A stretch of DNA of 32,923 nt from assembly GCA_002861535.1 (NCBI GenBank), contig PHFO01000012.1, positions 1-32,923 of the forward strand, written 5' to 3'. This stretch comes from Cyanobacteria bacterium M5B4. GTDB lineage: Bacteria; Cyanobacteriota; Cyanobacteriia; Pseudanabaenales; Pseudanabaenaceae. Below the pieces are notes generated by a model, which was given only the letters and a program-made list of their open reading frames with translations, ran no database searches and was not told the DNA's origin. The translations under genes were made by a program, and so were the position numbers. Below, one piece after another: positions 19,930 to 29,090 of the stretch. The first letter of the stretch is position 1, and each line of letters starts with the position of its first letter.

Positions 19930-21285
19930 TCATAATTGCGAAATGCAAGAGCCTAATTTCTTACGGGTCATCTTCATGGTAAGATAGGGGGAAGGAGCGA
20001 CTGTAACGCCTCTTCTGGTGGGTTTGATGGGTCTACCTAAACGATCGGGTAAAATGCGATAGTCAAATTGGCATAGTAAAGACAAAAGTACCATTTTCAT
20101 TTCCATCATTGCAAAGGCTGCGCCGATACAACGTCTGCCACCGCCGCCAAAGGGGATGTATTCGTAGGGAGAAAACTGTCTTTCTAAAAAACGATCGGGG
20201 TTGAATCTCTTGGCTTCTTTGTAGATGTCTTCTCTTTGGTGTAAAAGATAGATGCAGGGTACTAGGGCTGTTCCGGCAGTAAAAGTATAGTCGCCTAAGG
20301 TAAAGTCATGGCGGGGAATGCGAGGCTCAGTTAAAATGGCAATGGGATAAAGACGCAGGCTTTCTTGACAGACGGCGTGTAAGTAGTTTAACTTCCCGAT
20401 CGTTTCTGTATTGCCATCCCATTGTTTAATTTCGTTTAGTAGTCTTTGTTTGATGCTAGGATCGCGATCGATAAAATAAAGACACCAAGATAGAGCCGAA
20501 GCGGTTGTTTCATGTCCAGCTAACAATAAGGTGAGGAGTTGGTCTCTTATTTCTTTGTCTGTCATGGGATTTCCTTCTTCATCTCTGGCACTGAGCATTA
20601 AACTTAAAATGTCAGCACCTAATCCTTGTTTGCGTCTTTCGTCGATTTGAGCAAAAATAAGCCGATCGATTGCCGTTCTCCGTCGCACAAATTGCCCCCA
20701 GGCTGTCCAGTTTTGTTGCAACCAAGGTAAAAAAATAGCACTCGCGCGCCAAGGGGATGCCACTGCTTCGGTCATTTCCGTCAGCAGTTGTTCTAACTGG
20801 GTGTAACGCTCCCCTGTCTCTAGTCCAAATACTACGCGCAGAATAATGCCCAGGGAGATTTTTTGCATCACCGCTCGTACCCTGACTTTTGCTCCTTGGT
20901 ATGCCCCCAGGACGGCATCGGCAATTTCTGCCACTTTTTCGCTGTAGGTGCGCAACCGATCGCCATGGAAGGGAGGCATGAGTAATTTCCGCTGTCTTTG
21001 GTGCGCCTCTCCGTCCAATAATAGCAGGGAATATTCCCCCACTATGGGCTTGAGGATGGTAGCGCCCATACCGGAATCAAACTGGCGCGGGTCTGCCCCT
21101 AATACTTGTTGCACATATTCAGGATGATTGACAAACACAAAAGGGACAAAGGATTGCCATCTTGCAGTAAATAAATCGCCATAATCTCGAAAATTACTCT
21201 CCATATAGCTGAGGGGATCAGCAATCCACTCTATAAGTTGCAGGGCGGGGGGGTGGGCACTACCAGGGGGAAGCAAGTTTGGCAT
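19930..21285 (-). CDS. Cytochrome P450 (CYP110-like)
   Basis: I-helix LLLAGHETTASALSW, ExxR (ESLRLYP), heme loop FGGGGRRCIGAAFAMMEMK. Confidence 0.93.
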   Translation of the reverse strand: MPNLLPPGSAHPPALQLIEWIADPLSYMESNFRDYGDLFTARWQSFVPFVFVNHPEYVQQVLGADPRQFDSGMGATILKPIVGEYSLLLLDGEAHQRQRKLLMPPFHGDRLRTYSEKVAEIADAVLGAYQGAKVRVRAVMQKISLGIILRVVFGLETGERYTQLEQLLTEMTEAVASPWRASAIFLPWLQQNWTAWGQFVRRRTAIDRLIFAQIDERRKQGLGADILSLMLSARDEEGNPMTDKEIRDQLLTLLLAGHETTASALSWCLYFIDRDPSIKQRLLNEIKQWDGNTETIGKLNYLHAVCQESLRLYPIAILTEPRIPRHDFTLGDYTFTAGTALVPCIYLLHQREDIYKEAKRFNPDRFLERQFSPYEYIPFGGGGRRCIGAAFAMMEMKMVLLSLLCQFDYRILPDRLGRPIKPTRRGVTVAPSPYLTMKMTRKKLGSCISQL

Positions 21286-21321
21286 TGGAGTTGGGCTATG
21301 GTTGACTAAGTTAATTTTATA

Positions 21322-21394
21322 CAGGACTTACGTTGCTTTTTCTGGAACCCTCTCCCAAAAAGGGAGAGGGAATTTTTCCTTAGTGTAAGTCCTG
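21322..21394. repeat. MITE-like dispersed element, copy E, with 6-bp TSD TTTATA
   Basis: TTTATA (21316-21321)|CAGGACTTACGTTGC...GTGTAAGTCCTG|TTTATA (21395-21400); internal hairpin CCCTCTCCC-AAAAA-GGGAGAGGG. Confidence 0.88.
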
Positions 21395-21503
21395 TTTATA
21401 GTCATCACCAATGCTATCGAAACGATTGACTGTTTTCTATATCAAAAGTGCGAGACTCCTTACTATCTGCGTTACGATCGGGAGAAAATGAGGAAAGTTT
21501 GAG

Positions 21504-23671
21504 ATGTCGAATTTTTGTGAAGGAATTTTATACTACAGCCCCCTAGAAGAAGAATTTAATACCTACGGCAAAAATGCTGCTGTTACCGGTAAGGCGATCG
21601 CTACGATCGATGCGACTAGCGCCTACCAAACTATGCTGGGTGCCGATGCTCTAAGATATTTGACCTTGCAAATGACGGCAACTAAGGCATCGGGGCACCC
21701 AGGGGGCTTTGCCAGTATTGCCGATACGATCGCGGCGTTGGTCATGCTGGGGCATAAAAATATCATCACTGAAGTGGGGCACCACGCCCCCGGCTTCTAT
21801 AGCAATGTTTTCCTCGATCGCTCCTTAGAGGCAATGGGAATCACTACCGTCTTTGAACTCTGCCAGCGCTTCCGCGAAACCCACGGACTCCTGGGACATC
21901 TATCGGGACAAATTCCCGGGCTACTCAATCCGGCGGGTCCCCTGGGACAGGGACAACACTTTGCCATGGCGGGGGCGAAGCTCCACCCGGGGGTGCTATT
22001 CCCCGTCACGATCGGGGATGGGGGACTAGGAGAACCCTACGTTATGAGCAGTATGCAGCACTTCCATACCGCCTATCCCCAAGTGACTAACTTTTTGCCG
22101 ATTTTAGTCTGGAATGGCTTTTCCCAAGAACACCACAGCATGGTGTCAACTAAATCTAATCACGAAATGATTACCTACTGGCAGGGCAATGGCTTTAAGG
22201 AAGTAATTTTGATCGATGCTAAGGATTTTGATGATGCCCAGCAACCAGGGGACTATGTAGATAGCACGCTGTTTTCGCTGAAAAAACGGCTCACCTTTAC
22301 CCAAGCTCTTTTGGAAGCTACCGATCGGGCGGCGAAATCCGCTCTCCAGGGCAATCTCACTGTCTTGATTGTCAAGCAACTGAAGGGAGCAGGAGTCCAC
22401 GATCGGGGGGCAAAATCCCACAACCTCTACGGGCACCACACCCTCGATAACCCCCAAATTATCGCCGCTTTGCAACAGGGTGCCCTTTCCCCCGAAGCAT
22501 GGCAACTGGTACGCACTAACTGGACCCGATCAGCGGGAGGACCAGCAAGTGAAGTCGTGGTCACGGAACAGGAGCTGCCCCTCTCTCCCCTGCCCCAGTT
22601 GCCTCTCCAGGAATTTGCCCCGGGAGATAAGCAAGTCGCCACCACCGCGATGGGCACGATCGTGGGCTATGTAGGACAACAGGATAAAAACTTCGTTGTC
22701 ACTAATGCGGATGGCAATGCCGCGTCGGGAATTAACAACATCAATCAAGCCCTCAAAATCATCCACCCCACCAGCGATGACACCTACTTTCAGCAACCCC
22801 AGGGACAGGTTTACGAACCCCTCAGCGAAGATGCCTGCGCCGGTTTAGCTGTTGCCCAGGCATTGTTTGGTGCCCGATCGTTGTGGTGCTCCTACGAATC
22901 CTTCGCCATCAACGGACTCCCCATCTGGCAGACCGTGACCCAAGCTATGGCAGAATTGCGGCGACCCACCCCCGCCACTATTTGCCTCTTTACCGCTGGT
23001 GCCCTGGAACAAGGCAGGAACGGCTGGACCCACCACGCCCGGAAATCGAAAACTACTTTGCGGCAATGATGCGCAACGGCAACGTCTTCCCCCTCTTCCC
23101 CATCGATGCCAATAGTATCCAAGTGTGCTACGAGTGGGCACTAAGCCAACAAAACAAAGGCATTACCATCACTGCCAGCAAAACCCCCCTTCCCATCCAC
23201 AGCGATTTCGCCACCACCCGCCAAGCCTTAACTGACGGGGCTGTCCTGCTCAAACAGCACTCCGGCAATAAAACGATCGTTTTTGCTGTAGTAGGGGATA
23301 TGGTGCTATTACCAGTCCTCCAAGCCGCGGAAACCCTGGCATCCCAAGGCATTGGCTCTAAAATAATCAGCGTTGTTAGCCCCCGCCGCCTCTACCGTCC
23401 CACCGATATTGCTACGGAAAATTGCGCCCAAGCAGATACCGACTTCCTCTCCGACAGTGACTTCGATCGGCTGTTTGGCGGTGATGCCCTCCTGGGGATT
23501 ACCGGCGGCAGTAGCGCCATGCTCGAACCAGTCATACTCAGAAGCAAGCTCGATCGGGATGTGATCTGTTGGAAACGGGGCGAGACCTGTGCCAGTGCCG
23601 ACCAAGTGATGGCATTGAACGGTCTATCTAGCGAGCGAATTGTGGGGCAAGCACAAAAAATCCTTGCTTAA
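21504..23671 (+). pseudogene. Transketolase/phosphoketolase-superfamily ThDP enzyme, frameshifted (ORFs 21504..23069 and 22883..23671)
   Basis: KASGHPGGFASIADTIAAL, ThDP motif GDGGLGEPY...LPILVWNG; frame changes near 23030: ...GWTHH|ARKSKT vs ...(R)PEIENYFAAMMRNGNVFPLFPIDANSIQVCYEWAL. One inserted base after cac cac restores the frame. Confidence 0.8.
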
Positions 23672-23706
23672 ACTTTGCTGGGTCTGCTATATTAGTTTAC
23701 GTGAAT

Positions 23707-23778
23707 TGGGGTGTCGCCAAGCGGTAAGGCATCTGGTTTTGGTCCAGACATTCCGAGGTTCGAATCCTTGCACCCCAG
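23707..23778 (+). tRNA. tRNA-Gln (anticodon TTG)
   Basis: TGGGGTGTCGCCAAGCGGTAAGGCATCTGGTTTTGGTCCAGACATTCCGAGGTTCGAATCCTTGCACCCCAG; complete cloverleaf. Confidence 0.95.
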
Positions 23779-23873
23779 TAAACTAAACTAGCTTTATTTT
23801 TAGCAGACCAACGGAGGGGAGTGTCTACCTACGTCAACCTAATGGTAAATTGAACTGAGGTAGGCAAGTTCCC

Positions 23874-24425
23874 ATGGGCAAGCAAAGCAAGATCAAGATT
23901 ACTATCCCCCCTGTCAATATTGACCCGATCAAACTAGGCTTTGTGGTCTTTTTGGGGGTGTGGGGACTTAATGGTGCCCTGGACTACGAAAAGTTCTTCT
24001 TCTTGCACAACTTCAACCTCATTATTCATGAAGCGGGGCATGTTGTCTTTATGTTTTTGGGAGAGTTCGTTCATTTTTTGGGAGGGACTCTTTTACAGTT
24101 AATTGTACCGATCGTGGCAATTACCAGTTTTTATTTGCGGCAAGAATATTACAGTAGTTCTGTCTGTTTGTTTTGGCTATCGGTGAACTTCTTTGATGTT
24201 TCCCGCTACATGTCTGACGCTAGAAGTCAAGAACTACCTCTACTAGGAGGTGAAGCAGTAACCCATGATTGGTTCTATTTGTTTGGCACTATGGGATTGT
24301 TGAACTATGATAAAACGATCGGTGGATTTGTCTACTGTTTGGCCTGTTTAACTTGCTTAGGGGCAATTTTAGGGGGGTGTTATTTCTCACAGACTAAATT
24401 TAACCGCGATCGGATTTATCCCTAG
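23874..24425 (+). CDS. Integral membrane protein with HEAGH motif (putative M50-like metallopeptidase)
   Basis: NLIIHEAGHVVFMFLGEFVHFLGGTLLQLIVPIVAI, conserved-looking NFFDVSRYMSDARSQELPLLGG...HDW. Confidence 0.7.
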   Translation: MGKQSKIKITIPPVNIDPIKLGFVVFLGVWGLNGALDYEKFFFLHNFNLIIHEAGHVVFMFLGEFVHFLGGTLLQLIVPIVAITSFYLRQEYYSSSVCLFWLSVNFFDVSRYMSDARSQELPLLGGEAVTHDWFYLFGTMGLLNYDKTIGGFVYCLACLTCLGAILGGCYFSQTKFNRDRIYP

Positions 24426-24439
24426 GGTCTGATATTTTA

Positions 24440-24537
24440 CAGGACTTACGTTGCTTTTTTTGAAACCCTAGCCCTCTCCCAAAAAGGGAGAGGGGACTTC
24501 CCCTGAGCTTGTCGAGGGGGAGAAGGGATTGAGGGGA
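24440..24537. repeat. MITE-like dispersed element, copy F, right TIR missing; possible TSD ATTTTA
   Basis: ATTTTA (24434-24439)|CAGGACTTACGTTGC...CCCTCTCCCAAAAAGGGAGAGGGG...; ATTTTA again at 24538-24543 (AT-rich, weak). Confidence 0.75.
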
Positions 24538-24643
24538 ATTTTATTTTAATCAAAATGAGATAAGCATTCCTAAGTGTTAACGTCAGTTCGGGATAAGAAA
24601 AGTCGATACTGCTTGAAATATTAAAACGCACTCAGGTTAAGTG

Positions 24644-26683
24644 TTAAGTCAAAGGTGCTATGTCTTTCAAGTGCAGGGTCATTTTTATCGTACCTACTCT
24701 GACAGAAAATTCCCCAGCGCCATTGGGAGTAGTTAAAACCTGACCGACTTTATCTAATAACAGAACCCGTACCCGATCGCCTACTTGAGGCACATACTCC
24801 TGGGGCGGGGGGGGGGCAGGGGGGATATGGCGTTTTTGCAGTTCTTCTACTCGTTTTTCGGCAAATTGCACTGCTTCGACGGATTGGTTGCTATTTTGTA
24901 ACTTACGAATCACCCTAGCGATTTCTTTTTTAGCTTGAGCGATCGCTTGAGTGACTTCCTGTTCTTGTTTGAGACGGAGTTCTTGATATTGGGTGCGCAG
25001 ATTGCCAGATTTGAGGATAATCTCTTTGTGGAGGCGCTCCGTATCCTGGAGGAGTTGGGTCACGATCGTGGTTTTGTGCTCCTGTTCGCGGCGTTGATGC
25101 TCTAGGGCACTGATGACGCGGTTAATCTCCTGACTGCCTATGCCGACCTGGGTCTGCGCCCGTTCTAAAATGGCATCGTCTAAGCCGAGGCGTTTGGCAA
25201 TGATCAGGGCATTCGATCGCCCAGGTATGCCCCACAGCAGGCGATAGGTGGGGGCAAGGGATAGGTCGTCAAATTCCACGGAGGCATTTTCAAAGCGGGG
25301 ATCACTATATTTGAGGGCTTTGAGTTCGCCAAAGTGGGTAGTGGCGATCGTGAGACGGGTGGTGCTGGCAAAGTGTTCGAGGAGGGCAATGGCAAGGGCG
25401 CTACCTTCGCTGGGGTCAGTACCGGCACCAATTTCATCCAATAAAACCAGGGATAGGGGGGTAATCTGGGACAAAATCTGGACGATGCGCTTGATATGCC
25501 CCGAAAAAGTAGATAGGTTTTGCTCTAAAGATTGTTCATCGCCAATATCGGCTAACACATGGTCAAACCAAGGAATTTGTACAGGTTCCCTGGCGGCAAC
25601 AAACAGACCAGCCTTCGCCATCAGAGCCGCCAGACCAAAGGTTTTAAGGCTAGCGGTTTTGCCGCCGGTATTGGGCCCCGTAATTACTACGGTGCGGATT
25701 TGGGGATCGATTTTGATGTCTACGGGGACGACTCGGTGCCCCTGTTCCTGGCGCTCTTGCCATACTAAGAGGGGATGGCGCAATTCCATCAGCTGGATGG
25801 TTTGCTCCCGATCGATAAATTGGGGCGGGGATGCCTGGAGCCAATAACTATAGCGGGCGCGGGCTAGGGCTACATCGATCGTAGTGACAATTTCCAGTAG
25901 TTGCAGGAGGTCAGTAGCCACGATCGTCACCTTTTCGCTGAGGTTACGCAGAATTTGGGCGATTTCCCGTTCTTCCTGTGCTAGCAGTTGCCGCAGTTGG
26001 TTATTTTTAGGCACCAATGCCTCTGGTTCTACAAATAGGGTCATGCCACTACCAGAGCTATCGTGGACTACCCCAGGAATCTGGTCTTTGTGGGCAGCTT
26101 TGACGGACAGCACATAGCGATCGTTTCTTTGGGTGATGACTAATTCTTGCAGGGCGCTGGCTTTACGTTGCATCAAACTCTGTAAGCTCTGCCAAATTTG
26201 CTCCTTGAGGGCGCGGAGATTTTGCCGGATACTGCCTAGCTTAGGAGAAGCTCGTTCTAGGACTGTGCCACTTTCATCGATGCAATGGTAGATTGCCTGT
26301 TCTAGTTCCGGGTAGGTGCGCAGGTCAGTCACCATACTTTGCAAAATCGGAAAACCCTCCACACTTTCGATGCTGCGGCGCAGTTGGCGGGCACCGTTGA
26401 GGGTACTGGCAATTTCCACCAATTCTAGGGCAGATAGTACCCCCTGGCGCTCTGCCCGTTTGAGGGCATCGCTGACATCGGCAATGCCTTCTAAGGACAA
26501 TCCTCCTGGCAAAATTTCATCCAAGCGATAGCATTCCTGGGTCTGTTGCAAGAGCAGTTCGCTCTCCCCGATCGTGGAGGGAATGGGAGTATCTAGGGCA
26601 CGATTTCTGCCCAATTTTGTCACCGCAAAAGTGGAAAGATGTTTACACAACCGTTGCCATTCTAGTAGTTCTAGCGTTTCCAT
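24644..26683 (-). CDS. mutS2: MutS2 family protein lacking the C-terminal Smr domain
   Basis: VVITGPNTGGKTASLKTFGLAALMAKAGLFVAA (Walker A), LVLLDEIGAGTDPSEGSALA (Walker B); ends at KOW-like GDRVRVLLLDKVGQVLTTPNGAGEFSVRVGTIKMTLHLKDIAPLT*. Confidence 0.92.
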   Translation of the reverse strand: METLELLEWQRLCKHLSTFAVTKLGRNRALDTPIPSTIGESELLLQQTQECYRLDEILPGGLSLEGIADVSDALKRAERQGVLSALELVEIASTLNGARQLRRSIESVEGFPILQSMVTDLRTYPELEQAIYHCIDESGTVLERASPKLGSIRQNLRALKEQIWQSLQSLMQRKASALQELVITQRNDRYVLSVKAAHKDQIPGVVHDSSGSGMTLFVEPEALVPKNNQLRQLLAQEEREIAQILRNLSEKVTIVATDLLQLLEIVTTIDVALARARYSYWLQASPPQFIDREQTIQLMELRHPLLVWQERQEQGHRVVPVDIKIDPQIRTVVITGPNTGGKTASLKTFGLAALMAKAGLFVAAREPVQIPWFDHVLADIGDEQSLEQNLSTFSGHIKRIVQILSQITPLSLVLLDEIGAGTDPSEGSALAIALLEHFASTTRLTIATTHFGELKALKYSDPRFENASVEFDDLSLAPTYRLLWGIPGRSNALIIAKRLGLDDAILERAQTQVGIGSQEINRVISALEHQRREQEHKTTIVTQLLQDTERLHKEIILKSGNLRTQYQELRLKQEQEVTQAIAQAKKEIARVIRKLQNSNQSVEAVQFAEKRVEELQKRHIPPAPPPPQEYVPQVGDRVRVLLLDKVGQVLTTPNGAGEFSVRVGTIKMTLHLKDIAPLT

Positions 26684-26721
26684 CCCGTCCGCGTTATCTA
26701 TGGGCTAGTTAATTATAGAAC

Positions 26722-27102
26722 TCAAGTCTTGGGGTTGACCAGGCTTGTCCCCTCCCAGATATAGCCATCGGGGTCGGCGAAAAAACACAGCCGCTGCCCC
26801 CAGGGCATGATGGTAGGAGGTTGCAATATAGTCACTTTCTGGGCTAACAAATGACTATAAAACCGATCGAGGTCTGCTATTGTCAAAGCAAAGATGACCG
26901 ATCGGTCTTGGTCTGTTAAACAACGATGGAATAACTTTTCGTACCAACTTTCCTCATACAGACCGATCGTGATCTGTCCACTTTTACCTTCTACGCCTCC
27001 GTCTTCAATCTCTTTAGTAAAAGAGAACTGTAAAACATCCCGATAAAACCTATAAGAACGATAGACATCTTTAACGAACAAAGCAATATAATCGATTTCC
27101 AT
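26722..27102 (-). CDS. VOC family (glyoxalase/bleomycin resistance-like) protein
   Basis: LFVKDVYRSYRFYRDVLQFSFTKE...CFFADPDGYIWE. Confidence 0.85.
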   Translation of the reverse strand: MEIDYIALFVKDVYRSYRFYRDVLQFSFTKEIEDGGVEGKSGQITIGLYEESWYEKLFHRCLTDQDRSVIFALTIADLDRFYSHLLAQKVTILQPPTIMPWGQRLCFFADPDGYIWEGTSLVNPKT

Positions 27103-27103
27103 C

Positions 27104-28333
27104 TTAGAAGTTCCACGATCGTCTGAAAGCTAACCAACGTATTTGCCTCAACTTGTCCGTCGGTCTCCTTTGTTTGAGGACGAACTGCTGGGCAATCTCA
27201 GTGATTAAAGCCGGCACCTCAAACCGGTATTGGGCGATTTGCGGTAAACTTAGTCCTAGTTTCATCACCAAACCGATCGCTTCGATCACCTCTAGGGCAC
27301 TCTCACTGAGCAGGTGCACCCCTAATATTTTGCCATCGCGCCTACAGATAACCTTACATAGTCCTTCGGGGAAGAGGGGATAACGACTGACCTTGATATT
27401 TTTGCCGAAACGACGACGAGCGCTAGTTTCTGTCATGCCGATGCTGGCAACCCCTGGATCGGTGTTGACCACGATCGGTCTTAGAGGTATTTGCCACCGG
27501 AAGTTAAAGCCCAGGAGTTGTTTTAACAAAAAAGGAATATCCGCCTCTTGCTGACATAAAAAGACGCGGGGATTGGTGGTCTGCCCCCGATCGTTGTGGA
27601 CAATCATGCCCTGGTCTACCTTAACCCTGGCGGCAAAGAGGTGCAAAGATTCCAGATAGTCTTCCATTACTAAGGGTAAATACAAACTCTGACAAACGAT
27701 CGATTGATCGCTACTCCACAGCCTGATCTTGCCGTCTTCTAACACATCTACCGCCGAGGGCGTAGTAGTGGTCAACACATCAATCCCATCGATCTCCAAC
27801 TTTGCCTGCAACAACCGTCCAATTTCCCCATCCACCAGGGGCAAAAGCTCATTGGCAACGAACAAAGTGACCCGAGTACCCGCCCGACAAAGACTTTGGG
27901 CAATGGAACAACTGAGGGCATCCTCCCCAAAAATTGCAATACTGTCGGGAATGCGCTCAATCTTAAAAAAATCCTCGCTGGTAACGTAGGGCACCGCCGC
28001 TAAACCATGGATTTTAATGGGGGACTGCTGGGGCGGGATGCCCAATACCACCATCCTGGCCGCCAAAGTCCTGCCCTGACAACTAAAGGTCTGCTTGCCT
28101 ACAAAATGCCCTTCCCCCAGTACCACATCCACCCCCAACAAAGAGAGGGACTCTAGCCAATTGCCCAACCGATCGGTCTGGGCGGTCGCCATCGTCATCA
28201 GGCGCGTAGAGGGGACAAAGGCAACCCTAGCATAGTTTTGCGCCGCTGCTTCCGCCAATAGATAGGAAGGAATGCCCCCGCCAATCACTAGGAGATCGTA
28301 GTCGATGTCGCCTGCGGTTCTTTCCGATGACAT
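27104..28333 (-). CDS. Pyridine nucleotide-disulfide oxidoreductase-like flavoprotein lacking the redox-active Cys motif
   Basis: DYDLLVIGGGIPSYLLAEAAAQNYARVAFV then no GTCxxxGC; central Rossmann SIAIFGEDALSCSIAQSLCRAGTRVTLF; C-terminal dimerisation-like KVICRRDGKILGVHLLSESALEVIEAIGLVMKLGLS. Confidence 0.8.
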   Translation of the reverse strand: MSSERTAGDIDYDLLVIGGGIPSYLLAEAAAQNYARVAFVPSTRLMTMATAQTDRLGNWLESLSLLGVDVVLGEGHFVGKQTFSCQGRTLAARMVVLGIPPQQSPIKIHGLAAVPYVTSEDFFKIERIPDSIAIFGEDALSCSIAQSLCRAGTRVTLFVANELLPLVDGEIGRLLQAKLEIDGIDVLTTTTPSAVDVLEDGKIRLWSSDQSIVCQSLYLPLVMEDYLESLHLFAARVKVDQGMIVHNDRGQTTNPRVFLCQQEADIPFLLKQLLGFNFRWQIPLRPIVVNTDPGVASIGMTETSARRRFGKNIKVSRYPLFPEGLCKVICRRDGKILGVHLLSESALEVIEAIGLVMKLGLSLPQIAQYRFEVPALITEIAQQFVLKQRRPTDKLRQIRWLAFRRSWNF

Positions 28334-28387
28334 ATTTACAATACTTTACAAAGGATTAAGAATGACTATAGCTAACAGGAAAAGATT

Positions 28388-28702
28388 ATGACAGTAACGA
28401 ACAAAATTGACCTAAAAAATATTAACGTTAATCCTACGGGTAAGGGTGTATTTGGCTTTAGCAACTTTGCCGAAACTTGGAATGGCAGAATGGCGATGAT
28501 CGGCTTTGTCGCCGGCTTGACCTCAGAGGTGATCACGGGCAAGGGAATTTTAGCCCAGGTGGGTATCACTAACACGGCTGGCGGCTATTTGGTAGCTTTA
28601 TTTCTCGGTGGTTTTACGGTAGCCGCGATCGTGGGTTACTATGCCGTCAAGTTATCTAATCCTGTGCAGATTCCCCAGGATGAGTCTTCTTCCATTGTCT
28701 AA
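28388..28702 (+). CDS. High-light-inducible (HLIP/CAB-like) protein with a second predicted TM helix
   Basis: GFSNFAETWNGRMAMIGFVAGLTSEVITGKGILAQVGI is the CAB/HLIP motif; second hydrophobic segment YLVALFLGGFTVAAIVGYYAV. Confidence 0.88.
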   Translation: MTVTNKIDLKNINVNPTGKGVFGFSNFAETWNGRMAMIGFVAGLTSEVITGKGILAQVGITNTAGGYLVALFLGGFTVAAIVGYYAVKLSNPVQIPQDESSSIV

Positions 28703-28765
28703 CGGGAATTAAAATAGAAACTTTTAATCTTTCTTGGCTTCTGCGTAGCGTCTTCTGAGAATACA

Positions 28766-28806
28766 CAGGACTTACCCTGAGGCTAGGGTGAGGGAGTACA
28801 CTTACC
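28766..28806. repeat. Degenerate fragment of the dispersed element
   Basis: CAGGACTTACCCTGAGGCTAGGGTGAGGGAGTACACTTACC. Confidence 0.45.
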
Positions 28807-28820
28807 TTCTAATCTCTGAC

Positions 28821-29090
28821 CTAGAAAGGGCTGACCCGTTTTAGGAGCTGTCGTAGTCGCAGTAAGTGAACCAAGTGTTTTAGCTCATCACTGATCGCCG
28901 CTTCTGAGTTAGTTAATTCTTCCCTCAATTGTTCTTGGAGGAGGGCATACTCAGCAGCGGTTAGTTTTTTGCCATCGATCGGCGATCGGGCTTGGGTATA
29001 AATTTCAGTTCTCAGCACTTCTTCTGGCACATCGGCGGGGGGCAGACAAGTAGCCAGAAGCGCACTAAAGACCCAGTCGATTGGGCACAT
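28821..29090 (-). CDS. Conserved hypothetical protein
   Basis: Internal ATG start gives MCPIDWVFSALLATCLPPADVPEEVLRTEIYTQARSPIDGKKLTAAEYALLQEQL; overlaps preceding gene by 26 bp. Confidence 0.6.
   Translation of the reverse strand: MCPIDWVFSALLATCLPPADVPEEVLRTEIYTQARSPIDGKKLTAAEYALLQEQLREELTNSEAAISDELKHLVHLLRLRQLLKRVSPF

Noticed and set aside
23020-23050. Programmed -1 ribosomal frameshift in the transketolase-like gene
   Set aside because: No X XXY YYZ slippery heptamer or clear downstream pseudoknot seen at acccaccacgcccgg; indel or sequencing error is simpler.
25248-25847. 199-aa plus-strand ORF in mutS2
   Set aside because: Antisense to conserved MutS2 ATPase motifs; Arg/Ser-rich composition typical of shadow frames.
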